Positions 7,956-16,485 of a DNA stretch of 34,899 nucleotides are shown piece by piece. Under the pieces are notes generated by a model, which saw nothing but the letters and a program-made list of their open reading frames with translations, had not been told where the DNA came from and made no database searches. How positions within the stretch are numbered: position 1 is the first letter of the stretch; each line of letters starts with the position of its first letter. A program made the position numbers and the translations under genes. This stretch comes from Pseudopedobacter sp038237895 (GTDB lineage Bacteria; Bacteroidota; Bacteroidia; Sphingobacteriales; Sphingobacteriaceae): positions 1 to 34,899 of the forward strand of contig JBBRYE010000023.1 of the NCBI GenBank assembly GCA_038237895.1, given 5' to 3'.

Positions 7956-8468
7956 ATGAAAAAACAAAAATTCAAAAAAATTCAAAAATTAAGCTTTTTG
8001 CTTTTAGCCTTCTGCTTTTTGCTTACAACGGGTATGCAATGCAAAAAATCTTCTGAAACCCCTAAAGATGTTTTACCCGCAGAAACTCAAACTGGAAAAG
8101 GAACTTTTGGCTGTTTAGTTAACGGAGAAATTTGGTTGCCGAAGGGAAATTTTCCTTATGCAGGTTTAACTTCAATAATTCAATTTGGAGGATTTCAAAT
8201 TATGGCATCAAAAGACAAGCAATATATTAGCATAGCAAAAAATCCAATAGAAAAAGCGGGAGAATTCCCATTAAATACATTTGATAAAGATGCACTATTC
8301 ACCAACAAAGAAGATGAATATAAATGCATAGAGGGAATTTTAACTATTACTAAATATGATAAAACCAATCAAATTATATCAGGCTCATTTTGGTTTAATG
8401 CTAAAAATAGTAGTGGAGAAATCATAAAAATAACTGAAGGCAGATTTGACGATAAATACACCAATTAA
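7956..8468 (+). CDS. Small lipoprotein B (DUF6252-like), paralogue of A and C
   Basis: A 170-residue predicted lipoprotein. I start it at the second ATG (7956), which begins the signal peptide directly, rather than at 7944, four codons upstream. The hydrophobic core ends at LTTGMQCKK with Cys29. The -1 residue is Gln rather than Gly/Ala, so the lipobox is non-canonical, but all three paralogues share it. The mature protein begins with the conserved TQTGKGTFGCLVNGEIWLPK and ends with IISGSFWFNAKNSSGEIIK and EGRFDDKYTN, an all-beta pattern. It lies only 26 bp after lipoprotein A with no copy of the upstream leader between them, and precedes a truncated copy of the lipase gene. Function unknown. 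Confidence 0.82.
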   Translation: MKKQKFKKIQKLSFLLLAFCFLLTTGMQCKKSSETPKDVLPAETQTGKGTFGCLVNGEIWLPKGNFPYAGLTSIIQFGGFQIMASKDKQYISIAKNPIEKAGEFPLNTFDKDALFTNKEDEYKCIEGILTITKYDKTNQIISGSFWFNAKNSSGEIIKITEGRFDDKYTN

Positions 8469-8493
8469 ATTTCTAACTTTTAAACCTTATATC

Positions 8494-8726
8494 ATGAAAA
8501 AACTTTTACTTTTTGCCACTTTCTTGTGCTTTAGTATTTCCTTATTTGCTCAAGATACCCCTGATGATTTTGCAAATCGAGTTCGGTCAATATTTCAACA
8601 TGTAGATGCTAACCAAACCAGTACGGGCATTCTAATGGATTGCGGGGCAGAATTGTCCACATAGATAATTATACGGGTTATACTACTTTAAATGATAGTA
8701 ATTATGTGAACCTAAATATTTTTTTC
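8494..8726 (+). pseudogene. Truncated copy of the T9SS lipase-like gene
   Basis: From its ATG this matches the first ~77 codons of the intact gene at 9348: signal peptide, then DTPDDFANRVRSIFQHVDA, then STGILMDCGAE. At about 8654 one T of a TTT is missing, which brings in a TAG at 8662-8664. In the shifted frame the homology continues (VH-DNYTGYT, LNDSNYVNLN) until about 8722, then stops abruptly at a T-rich junction where the duplicated leader of lipoprotein C begins. The 25-bp gap to lipoprotein B (ATTTCTAACTT...) is also shared with the 26-bp gap between C and the intact gene. This is a clear relic of a tandem duplication. Confidence 0.93.
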
Positions 8727-8811
8727 TTAACAAAAGCTTAACACATTCACAAACAATTATTTGTATCTTACTATGCCTATATATCGTATCGTCTTAAAAA
8801 AACAAAACATC
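8727..8811 (+). promoter_or_regulatory. Duplicated leader/promoter region of lipoprotein C
   Basis: Second copy of the block at 7257-7342, sharing AACAATTATTTGTATCTT and TATCGTATC and ending in ACATC just before the ATG. TATCTTAC (8764-8771) is at the place of the possible -7 box. It would drive lipoprotein C and the lipase-like gene. Confidence 0.45.
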
Positions 8812-9321
8812 ATGAAAACAAAAAAATTAAATCTCCAAGCTCTAAGCTTTTTGCTTTTAGCCTTCTGCTTTGTGCTCATAACGGGTATGCAATGCAAAAA
8901 ATCTTCTGAAACCCCTAAAGAAGTTTTACCTGCCGAAACACAAACCGGTAAAGGTACTTTTGGTTGTTTGGTTAATGGAGAGGTTTGGTTGCCAATTGGA
9001 AAATCGTTTATACCAGCCCTATCTACAACAATTCAGTTTAATATTTTAAGCATTCATACAAACAGAAACGATGAAAATTTAGTATTTGGAATTAGAAGTG
9101 TTCTTGATATAGGTGAATATAATCTTAAAAAGAATAATAATCTTGCAGAATTTAGTATTGGTTCTGTTTCTTACAAATGTAAAGAAGGAATAATGACCAT
9201 CAAAAAATATGATAAAACTACTCAAATTATTTCTGGTACTTTTTCATTAACTGCTCAGAATGATATTGGAGAAATTATCAATATTACTGAAGGCAGATTT
9301 GACGATAAATACACTAATTAA
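8812..9321 (+). CDS. Small lipoprotein C (DUF6252-like), paralogue of A and B
   Basis: A 169-residue predicted lipoprotein. An in-frame ATG exists at 8773 and the frame is open further upstream, but that stretch is the duplicated leader; the ATG at 8812 aligns with the starts of A and B and begins the signal peptide. The hydrophobic stretch ends at LITGMQCKK (Cys28). The mature start AETQTGKGTFGCLVNGEVWL and the tail IISGTFSLTAQNDIGEIIN and EGRFDDKYTN match paralogue B almost residue for residue, while the middle (about 60-110) has diverged. It is followed after 26 bp by the intact lipase-like gene, so the two are very likely cotranscribed. It could be a surface partner or accessory of that protein, but this is inferred from pairing alone. 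Confidence 0.83.
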   Translation: MKTKKLNLQALSFLLLAFCFVLITGMQCKKSSETPKEVLPAETQTGKGTFGCLVNGEVWLPIGKSFIPALSTTIQFNILSIHTNRNDENLVFGIRSVLDIGEYNLKKNNNLAEFSIGSVSYKCKEGIMTIKKYDKTTQIISGTFSLTAQNDIGEIINITEGRFDDKYTN

Positions 9322-9347
9322 ATTTCTAACTTATTAAACCATATATC

Positions 9348-12300
9348 ATGAAAAAACTTCTACTTTTTGCCACTTTATTGTGCTTTAGTATTTCCTTATT
9401 TGCTCAAGACACTCCTGATGATTTCGCAAACCGAGTTCGGTCAATATTTCAACATGTAGATGCCAGCCAAGCCAGTACGGGTATTCTAATGGATTGCGGG
9501 GCAGAATTTGTCCACATGGATAACTATACAGGATATACCAGTTTAAATGACAGCAATTATGTGAACCTTAATACATGGCGTGGTGTATATGCATCGTTAT
9601 ATAGCGCTAAGTTTAATAGTAACATTGCTTTTACAGATTTTAGTATTTTAAATGATTCTTTAAAATCAGCCGCTTCTGATGCTTTGCCCATCCCGTTGTT
9701 ATTGCTCAATTATAATTATCAGGTTTTACGGAGCGATGCCATTTCTGCTAACCTGATGTATGCCAGTAATGACCAGTTGTATGATGTAACCAACCGCAGC
9801 CAAAGTCCTTACACTTCAAAAACTGCATTTGCCATTTCACCAACCGAAGATTACATTACCGCAATCAACGGCTATGCTAGCTTTATTTTTAAAAGTAGCT
9901 TAATGTTTGGTAATACCGGCAAAATCATCAGCACCCTTAAAATAGATTTAGGCGATGGGCAGGGATTGCAGACCGTACAACCAAACATTGCTATCAATAC
10001 CCAATATAGTAACGGAGGTTTTAAAACATTCAATTATGAAATTACCTATACCGATTATAGCATTTATACCGGGCATAGCCAAGTTTATATTGATTATCAG
10101 CAAGAGACATATACCCCAGGTGGTGGAGATATGAATGACCGTTTTTATTCTATTGCTGATGGGCACATCTCCGTAAATACCTCAACAGGGCTTAAAAAAG
10201 CGACTTTACAAATTAGACTGAGCAATAGCAATACAGCTGGCACAATCCAAAAACCTTTTGTAGTAGTGGAGGGAATTGATTTTTGGAGAATAACAACTCC
10301 AAATAATCCTAGGCGAAATACCAACGTAAATGACTTTTTGGGTAATGCTTCTTTACAACAGTTATTTAATGGCGGCACCCTAAGAGATTCCTTAGACCTA
10401 TTAAGCTATGATATTATCTATATAGATTTTGAGGATGGGGCAGATTATTTAGAGAATAACAGTGCCTTAACCCAAAGAGCCATACAATGGGTAGATAGTG
10501 CCAAAACCACCAGCACCCAAAACGTGGTGATGGGTTTAAGCATGGGTGCGGTAATTGCCCGCCATGCCTTGCGTACTATGGAGATAAACAATATACCACA
10601 CGATACCCGTTTATACATCAGTATGGATGGGCCGCACCAAGGCGGTAACTTCCCGGTTAGTTTACAGGCCATGATTTATCATCTTAATGATGCCGAATTC
10701 TCCTTATTTTGGGGTGCCTTACCCTTATTCAAATTCAAAGATGCTTTCCCTGGTTTAGATATTGGGAAAGCCGTATTAGAAACCCCAGCAAGCAAACAAT
10801 TATTAACCTATCGGGTTGGCGGAGTGCAAACCCTTGGTAATGGATTCACCATTGATAATAGTGCACATGACAATTTTTACAGCAATTACCATTCCATGGG
10901 CTATCCCACATTATGTAGAAATATAGCAATAAGTAATGGTTCAGAATGTGGCAGCAACCAAGGTTATGCACCTTTAACCACAATTTTTAATAAAACTACT
11001 AGCGAAACAGGTGGTGGTTGGGTATATTTTACAGATTTAGTAACCTCAGGATTTCAATTTATAGGAGGTATTTTTACTAACAAACCGCTTATTAGTCTTT
11101 ATGCACCATTGGCTGTGTTAAGTACAAAAACAAGTTTTGAAATTGAGTTTGATGCCAAAGCTTTGCCAGACCATACAACAGATAGAATTTACAAAGGAAG
11201 AGCGGGTATTACAAGAAAAATATTAGGGCTTTTTAATGTAAATGTTAATATAATCAATAGAAGTTTAAATGCGCAATCTTCTATGCTTCCTTTAGATACA
11301 GCTCCCGGTGGGCGAGCGGATTTTTCTAATGCGGGCTCTTTGGGTATTCCAACAGATTTTGCAACGTTGGTACAAGTGGGAGGGTTCAGTTATATACCAA
11401 CCGTAAGCTCTTTGGATATTGGTGGCGGGAACACAACAATAAATACTGTTCAGCTTAATTCGGGCTATTCCATTAATAACCCTCCAACTAGTCCATATAA
11501 TTCTCCTTTTGCCAGTTTTGTAACTGCCGTAAGCAATACTGGTAACAACAATAATAATGAAGACCATGTTACATTTACGCCTAGAAACGGAAGTTTTCTA
11601 TTAAAAGAAATTCAAGGGAATACCAATGTGCCTGTTAGTTGTGCTCTATTTTGTAGTGCCAGTAGTTTAATCCAAGGTCTAGCCCAAATTTGCAGTACTC
11701 CAGAATCTTACACCATCCCCAATTTACCAACGGGGGCAACAGTTAATTGGAGTATTAGCCCAGCAAGTGGGGTAGCAAGTTTAAGTACTTCTGGCAATAC
11801 TGCAACATTAACAAAAACTGGAAATGGCAGCCTTCAATTAAGCGCAACAGTAAATAGTGCTTGTGGGAATATCAACTTACCCATATATGATGTTTATGCA
11901 GGCTTACCCCCAAGTCCTGGTTCAACCAGCCCATCCTTAAACCCGATGTGTCCTGGGCAGATAAAAGTAGTTTCTTTATTGCCAAGGGCAGGTATAGATT
12001 CCTACCTATGGTACACCAACGATAGTGGCATAAATGTAAGTGGAAACGGTTTAAGTGGAAGTATTGAGGCTACCGCACCCGGAACCTATCAATTAAAGAT
12101 AAGGGCGATAAACAGTTGCGGCTACACGGAGAGCACTTATTTTGTTTCAGTTAGAAACTATGGGGATTCACGTTGTTCTGGCATAATGTACAGGTATAGT
12201 GTTTATCCTAACCCAGCAGGAAATGAAGTTACGGTAGCGTATGTAAAAAACGACAAAGAACAAGAAACACAAAAATTTACGAAAGAGTTTTCTATGAAGC

Positions 12301-12458
12301 TTTACAATGATAAGGGCAAGGAAGTGATGTTTGAGACAAACAAGAGTAAAGAAAACTCTTTCAGTTTAAATACCAGCAAACTACCAGAAGGCACTTATTT
12401 TCTTCATATCACAGATGATGAAGAAACTATTAAAAAACAAATAATTATTAAGCATTAA
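9348..12458 (+). CDS. Secreted alpha/beta-hydrolase (lipase-like) with T9SS type A sorting domain
   Basis: A 1036-residue protein. Residues 1-20 are a signal peptide (ends SLFAQ). Around 300-500 is a lipase-like alpha/beta-hydrolase region with the nucleophile elbow GLSMG (396-400, Ser398) and SMDGPHQGG (425-433), which matches the lipase TPHxG motif. The catalytic His and acid cannot be placed with certainty. Residues about 764-935 look like two Ig/PKD-like beta domains (ATVNWSISPASG; DSYLWYTNDSG). The C-terminus from about 946 is a typical T9SS type A domain: YSVYPNPAGNEV, then LPEGTYFLHI and a Lys-rich end. It should be exported by Sec, then secreted and anchored or released by T9SS. Substrate unknown. 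It follows lipoprotein C by 26 bp and ends at a strong terminator. Confidence 0.87.
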   Translation: MKKLLLFATLLCFSISLFAQDTPDDFANRVRSIFQHVDASQASTGILMDCGAEFVHMDNYTGYTSLNDSNYVNLNTWRGVYASLYSAKFNSNIAFTDFSILNDSLKSAASDALPIPLLLLNYNYQVLRSDAISANLMYASNDQLYDVTNRSQSPYTSKTAFAISPTEDYITAINGYASFIFKSSLMFGNTGKIISTLKIDLGDGQGLQTVQPNIAINTQYSNGGFKTFNYEITYTDYSIYTGHSQVYIDYQQETYTPGGGDMNDRFYSIADGHISVNTSTGLKKATLQIRLSNSNTAGTIQKPFVVVEGIDFWRITTPNNPRRNTNVNDFLGNASLQQLFNGGTLRDSLDLLSYDIIYIDFEDGADYLENNSALTQRAIQWVDSAKTTSTQNVVMGLSMGAVIARHALRTMEINNIPHDTRLYISMDGPHQGGNFPVSLQAMIYHLNDAEFSLFWGALPLFKFKDAFPGLDIGKAVLETPASKQLLTYRVGGVQTLGNGFTIDNSAHDNFYSNYHSMGYPTLCRNIAISNGSECGSNQGYAPLTTIFNKTTSETGGGWVYFTDLVTSGFQFIGGIFTNKPLISLYAPLAVLSTKTSFEIEFDAKALPDHTTDRIYKGRAGITRKILGLFNVNVNIINRSLNAQSSMLPLDTAPGGRADFSNAGSLGIPTDFATLVQVGGFSYIPTVSSLDIGGGNTTINTVQLNSGYSINNPPTSPYNSPFASFVTAVSNTGNNNNNEDHVTFTPRNGSFLLKEIQGNTNVPVSCALFCSASSLIQGLAQICSTPESYTIPNLPTGATVNWSISPASGVASLSTSGNTATLTKTGNGSLQLSATVNSACGNINLPIYDVYAGLPPSPGSTSPSLNPMCPGQIKVVSLLPRAGIDSYLWYTNDSGINVSGNGLSGSIEATAPGTYQLKIRAINSCGYTESTYFVSVRNYGDSRCSGIMYRYSVYPNPAGNEVTVAYVKNDKEQETQKFTKEFSMKLYNDKGKEVMFETNKSKENSFSLNTSKLPEGTYFLHITDDEETIKKQIIIKH

Positions 12459-12471
12459 TAGCCAAAAATTT

Positions 12472-12510
12472 AAAAAGCCCACTATAAAAAATTTTTATAG
12501 TGGGCTTTTT
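12472..12510 (+). terminator. Strong hairpin terminator after the lipase-like gene
   Basis: AAAAAGCCCACTATAAAAA (12472-12490) and its reverse complement (12492-12510) form a near-perfect stem 13 bp after the stop codon. The symmetric A-run/T-run ends mean it could also act on transcripts arriving from the right. Confidence 0.9.
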
Positions 12511-12518
12511 GCTTTATC

Positions 12519-12590
12519 CCCGTGGTCTGTGTCTTCACAGACCAACAGACTTTTAAAATTTAGGTATGTGAAGACACAGACCGAGGATTT
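12519..12590. repeat. REP-like double-palindrome element, copy 2
   Basis: GGTCTGTGTCTTCACAGACC (12524-12543) and GGTATGTGAAGACACAGACC (12563-12582) are separated by 19 bp, the same architecture, arm sequence and orientation as at 5880-5949. The spacer sequences differ between copies, whereas the palindromes are conserved, as expected for a REP-type unit. It lies between the lipase-like gene terminator and the 3' end of mfd. Confidence 0.85.
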
Positions 12591-12609
12591 AATTGATAAG
12601 CTAAAAGTT

Positions 12610-15600
12610 TTAAATCATCACCGGATCACGCATTTGCTCCAAAGCAAAAATAGCCTCATCAATATTTCTTACACTTTCTATCGCAATTCGTAAAGTATTT
12701 TTAACTTCTTTTAAATTTACGTTTCTTGGGTTTTGCTGAGCAAAAGATAAAATCCGACTAAAAGCTTCCGTCTCGAAATATTTTGATTGCTTATCAGAAA
12801 TAAAATAACCTCTTAAAACTCCTTTTTTCCAAGAAATTTTTTCTAGTCCGATTTCTTTTCCAATCCATTGCAATTCTACGGTTCTTAATAAATCTTTTAC
12901 TTTTTTAGGAACAGGACCAAAACGGTCATGAAATTCTTTTTCAAAAGCGTCAAGTTGTGTTTGATTTTCAATTTTAGAAAGCTCTGTATATAAATTATAA
13001 CGCTCTTGGATATTGGTGACATACTCATCCGGAATCATCAATTCCATATCGGTATCAATCTGTGTAAAGCTTACAAATGGACGTGATTTTTCTTCGTTAA
13101 ATAAGCCTTTAAACTCATCTTCTTTTAATTCTTGAATGGCTTCATCTAAAATTTTATGGTACATATCAAATCCAATTTCGGCAATAAAACCGCTTTGTTC
13201 TGCGCCTAAAAGGTTTCCGCTTCCGCGGATGTCTAAATCTCGCATAGCCACGTTAAAACCGCTTCCCAAATCAGAAAATTCTTCAATAGCACTTAAACGT
13301 TTTCTGGCTTCAGAAGTTAAAGTAGATAACGGCGGACTTAACAAATAACAAAACGCTTTTTTATTGGATCGCCCAACTCTTCCTCGCATTTGATGCAAAT
13401 CACTTAAACCAAACATGTGAGCATGGTTTATCAGCATCGTATTGGCATTTGGCACATCCAAACCTGCTTCAATAATTGTAGTGGCCACTAAAACATCATA
13501 TTTGCCATCAATAAAATCAAGCATAATGTCTTCCAATTTATCGCCTTCCAATTGTCCGTGGGCAATTGCGATTTTTGCTTTCGGAACTAATTTTTGAATT
13601 AGGCCCCCAAGTTGACGTAAATCTGCAACCCGATTATGGATAAAGAAAACTTGTCCGTCTCTATCCAACTCAAATTCAACAGCTTCTTTAATTAGTTTAT
13701 CGTTAAAAACATGGAGTTCTGTTTGTACTGCCTGGCGGTTTGGTGGAGGAGTTTGCATGATAGATAAATCCCTGGCTCCCATTAAAGAGAAATGCAAAGT
13801 ACGTGGAATTGGAGTTGCGGTTAAAGTTAAGGTATCAACATTTGCTCTAAATTGTTTAAGTTTTTCCTTAACGGTAACTCCAAATTTCTGCTCCTCATCG
13901 ATAATTAAAAGACCCAAATCTTTAAACTTCACATCTTTACTTACTAACTTATGAGTACCAATAATAATATCAACTTTACCAACTTTTAGTGCTTCTAAAG
14001 TATCTTTAACTTGTTTAGCACTTTTAAAACGATTGATGTAATCTATTCTGACTGGAAATTCTGCCAAACGCTCGTTAAAAGTTTTATAATGTTGCATTGC
14101 CAAAATGGTTGTTGGCACTAAAATAGCGACTTGTTTGCCATCTGTTGCGGCTTTAAAGGCTGCCCTAATGGCAATCTCGGTTTTACCAAAACCAACATCA
14201 CCACAAACCAAACGATCCATTGGATGTGGTGATTCCATGTCTTTTTTTACATCGGCTGTAGCCTTAACTTGGTCTGGTGTATCTTCATAAATAAAAGAAG
14301 CCTCCAACTCGTTTTGAAGATAAGTATCTGGAGAAAAAGACATTCCTTGTTGCGCTTTACGCACCGCATAAAGCTTAATCAGGTCTCTGGCGATGTCCTT
14401 AACTTTTTTTTTTGTGGTTTTTTTTAGCTTGTCCCAAACATCGGTACCCAATTTATTCATTTTGGGAGTATGTCCGTCTTTGCCAGAATATTTAGAAATA
14501 CGATTTAGCGAATTGATATTTACATAGAGCAAGTCATTATCGGCGTAAATTAACCTGATCATTTCCTGCACTTTTTCATTAACCTCTACTTTTTCTAAGC
14601 CGGCATATTTGCCAACTCCATGATCAATGTGGGTAATGTAATCGCCAGGTTTTAAATCTCTAAGTTCTTTTAAGGTAATAGCTTGAGATTTTGCATAACC
14701 ACGTTTTAATTTGTATTTGTAGTATCTATCAAAAATTTGATGATCTGTATAACAAGCTAATTTTTGCTCATAATCTATAAATCCTTCGCGGATAGAAATA
14801 TTTATTGGTTGAAACTTTACACCCTTTGCACCTTTGTTAATATCATCAAAAATGGCAAATAAGCGTTCTTGTTGTTTAGCAGAATCGGTAAGTATATAGT
14901 TTTCAATTTTTTGATCTTCGTTTTGTTTGATGTTGTGAATTAGAAGATTAAAATCTTTATTAAATGATGGCTGAGGACGAGCATCGAAATCTAAAATATC
15001 GGTAGCATGATAAAAAAATTGTTTGCCAAACTCTATAACCGGGAAATCATTCAATTGGTCTGCAATCATTTTATCATCGCTGAAAGCAAATTTTGGGTCT
15101 ATCCAATCCTGGTTTTGTTGTTTTTGCTCCGCACTTAAAGCCTTCCATAATTCTACCGACTTTTTATAGCCGGTTTTAATAATATCCAGTGTAAACTGAA
15201 CATCTTTAAACCAAATTATAGCATCAGCTTCAATAAATTCTAATAAGGAAATATTACTTTCGGTCAAAAATTTAGCTTGTACATTAGGTACGATGGTGAT
15301 AGATTTTACCTGCTCTACAGACAGTTGACTTTCAATTTCAAAAGTCCTGATACTTTCTATATGATCTCCAAAAAACTCTATGCGGTAAGGCAATTCATGC
15401 GAGAAAGAAAAAATATCTACAATGCCACCACGAACTGAAAACTGACCAGGTTCATAAACAAAATCGGTACGTTCAAAATCATAATCAATTAAAAATTCAT
15501 TAATAAATTCTATACTTAATTTATTGTTTATAGAAATCTCTAAGGTGTTTTTAATGAGCGAATTCCTATCAATTACTTTCTCAGACATTGCTTCTGGATA

Positions 15601-15969
15601 GGTTACAATTAGGTTTCCAAACTCAGAGGCATGATTTAGCTCGTTTAAAACCTCTGCCCGCATTAAAACATTTGCAGAATCTGTTTGTGTAAAATCGAAA
15701 GATTTGCGGTAAGAAGAAGGAAAAATCAAAACTTCTTTTTCCATCAAATTTTCTAAATCGGCCTGAAAATAGTTGGCTTCTTCCCTATCTGGTAAAACAA
15801 AAACCATATTTCTATGGGTTAAAAAATAATTTGCCGCAACTATAAAAGCATCTAAAGAACCTATTAATCCTTTCAATTGAACCCTAGCTTTTTTATTTTG
15901 AACGGCCTTGGTTAAATCTATAACACGATTATCGGTCTTATATCTTTCTAAAATTTCTTTAATATTCAT
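12610..15969 (-). CDS. mfd: Transcription-repair coupling factor Mfd
   Basis: A 1119-residue protein, the normal Mfd length. The N-terminal UvrB-like part contains FVYEPGQFSVRGGIVDIFSF (170-189). The RNA-polymerase-interacting domain (about 435-500) has GDYITHIDHGVGKYAGLEKV. The RecG-like translocase has Walker A GDVGFGKT (590-597), DEEQ box (691-694), LTATPIPRTLHFSLMGARDL and the motif VI region HQMRGRVGRSNKKAFCYLL. The TRCF C-terminal domain completes it. Mfd removes RNA polymerase stalled at DNA lesions and recruits UvrA. It is transcribed towards the REP element. A TATATTTG box at 15979-15986 lies 9 bp upstream of the start. No anomalies are seen in the motifs. Confidence 0.98.
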   Translation of the reverse strand: MNIKEILERYKTDNRVIDLTKAVQNKKARVQLKGLIGSLDAFIVAANYFLTHRNMVFVLPDREEANYFQADLENLMEKEVLIFPSSYRKSFDFTQTDSANVLMRAEVLNELNHASEFGNLIVTYPEAMSEKVIDRNSLIKNTLEISINNKLSIEFINEFLIDYDFERTDFVYEPGQFSVRGGIVDIFSFSHELPYRIEFFGDHIESIRTFEIESQLSVEQVKSITIVPNVQAKFLTESNISLLEFIEADAIIWFKDVQFTLDIIKTGYKKSVELWKALSAEQKQQNQDWIDPKFAFSDDKMIADQLNDFPVIEFGKQFFYHATDILDFDARPQPSFNKDFNLLIHNIKQNEDQKIENYILTDSAKQQERLFAIFDDINKGAKGVKFQPINISIREGFIDYEQKLACYTDHQIFDRYYKYKLKRGYAKSQAITLKELRDLKPGDYITHIDHGVGKYAGLEKVEVNEKVQEMIRLIYADNDLLYVNINSLNRISKYSGKDGHTPKMNKLGTDVWDKLKKTTKKKVKDIARDLIKLYAVRKAQQGMSFSPDTYLQNELEASFIYEDTPDQVKATADVKKDMESPHPMDRLVCGDVGFGKTEIAIRAAFKAATDGKQVAILVPTTILAMQHYKTFNERLAEFPVRIDYINRFKSAKQVKDTLEALKVGKVDIIIGTHKLVSKDVKFKDLGLLIIDEEQKFGVTVKEKLKQFRANVDTLTLTATPIPRTLHFSLMGARDLSIMQTPPPNRQAVQTELHVFNDKLIKEAVEFELDRDGQVFFIHNRVADLRQLGGLIQKLVPKAKIAIAHGQLEGDKLEDIMLDFIDGKYDVLVATTIIEAGLDVPNANTMLINHAHMFGLSDLHQMRGRVGRSNKKAFCYLLSPPLSTLTSEARKRLSAIEEFSDLGSGFNVAMRDLDIRGSGNLLGAEQSGFIAEIGFDMYHKILDEAIQELKEDEFKGLFNEEKSRPFVSFTQIDTDMELMIPDEYVTNIQERYNLYTELSKIENQTQLDAFEKEFHDRFGPVPKKVKDLLRTVELQWIGKEIGLEKISWKKGVLRGYFISDKQSKYFETEAFSRILSFAQQNPRNVNLKEVKNTLRIAIESVRNIDEAIFALEQMRDPVMI

Positions 15970-15978
15970 TTATTATTA

Positions 15979-16007
15979 CAAATATAAACAATGGTTGCTA
16001 AACAAAA
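15979..16007 (-). promoter_or_regulatory. Candidate mfd promoter (TTTTG-N16-TATATTTG)
   Basis: On the minus strand TATATTTG (15979-15986) is a full TAnnTTTG match and TTTTG (16003-16007) sits 16 bp upstream, slightly shorter than the usual spacing. The start codon is only 9 bp past the box, so the leader would be a few bases at most. Confidence 0.5.
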
Positions 16008-16074
16008 GGCTTGCTAATAAGTTGGTAAAAGCTAAATTTTATTTATTTTTAAAAGCCAATTTGAAATAAAAAAA

Positions 16075-16485
16075 ATGAAAAATGCTTTAATATCTGGTTT
16101 AATAATAGGTTTAACCACAATTTTATGGGTTTTTTATGCTCAGAAAATTGGCTTTTATCCTGAATCTCTTTTACAAAATAGTGAAGAATGGATTATTTAC
16201 ACTTCATTACTTATCCCTTTCTTAGGATTACACTTTGGGATAAAAAATTATAAAACCAAGAGAAAAAATAAAATATGCTTTACCGAAGCTGTATTTGAGG
16301 GTTTTAAAATTTTAGCTATTGGCAGTTTATTATCTGCAATATTTAGTTTCATGTACTTATCTATAAATGTTTATAGCCACCCTATTGACTATATGGAAAT
16401 AGCGGTAATTGCATTAGGTATTGGTTTACTCTTTACTTTTTTAAATGCTTTAATATTAATGGACCCTCAAAAGAAATTAAGTTGA
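16075..16485 (+). CDS. DUF4199-like small membrane protein
   Basis: A 136-residue protein with four hydrophobic segments (about 5-22, 42-57, 81-100, 108-130). The arrangement GLHFGIKNYK followed by ICFTEAVFEGFKILAIGSLL matches the DUF4199 pattern common in Bacteroidetes. No catalytic residues are apparent and no function is known. Its TGA stop overlaps the ATG of the next gene (TGATG at 16483-16487), so the downstream genes are probably translationally coupled to it. It diverges from mfd with about 105 bp between the two starts. Confidence 0.75.
   Translation: MKNALISGLIIGLTTILWVFYAQKIGFYPESLLQNSEEWIIYTSLLIPFLGLHFGIKNYKTKRKNKICFTEAVFEGFKILAIGSLLSAIFSFMYLSINVYSHPIDYMEIAVIALGIGLLFTFLNALILMDPQKKLS

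Noticed and set aside
8761..8811. Seventeen-codon extension of lipoprotein C
   Set aside because: These codons fall in the leader duplicated from 7257-7342; the signal peptide begins at 8812, as in paralogue A.
11292..11567. Minus-strand 91-residue frame inside the lipase-like gene
   Set aside because: It lies entirely antisense to a coherent T9SS protein and has no protein-like features. The same holds for other antisense frames within mfd and the HlyD, SDR and PKS genes.
5880..12590. A transposon or integrative element bounded by the REP-like copies
   Set aside because: No transposase, integrase, or target-site duplication is visible; the bracket is recorded only as a possible rearrangement region.
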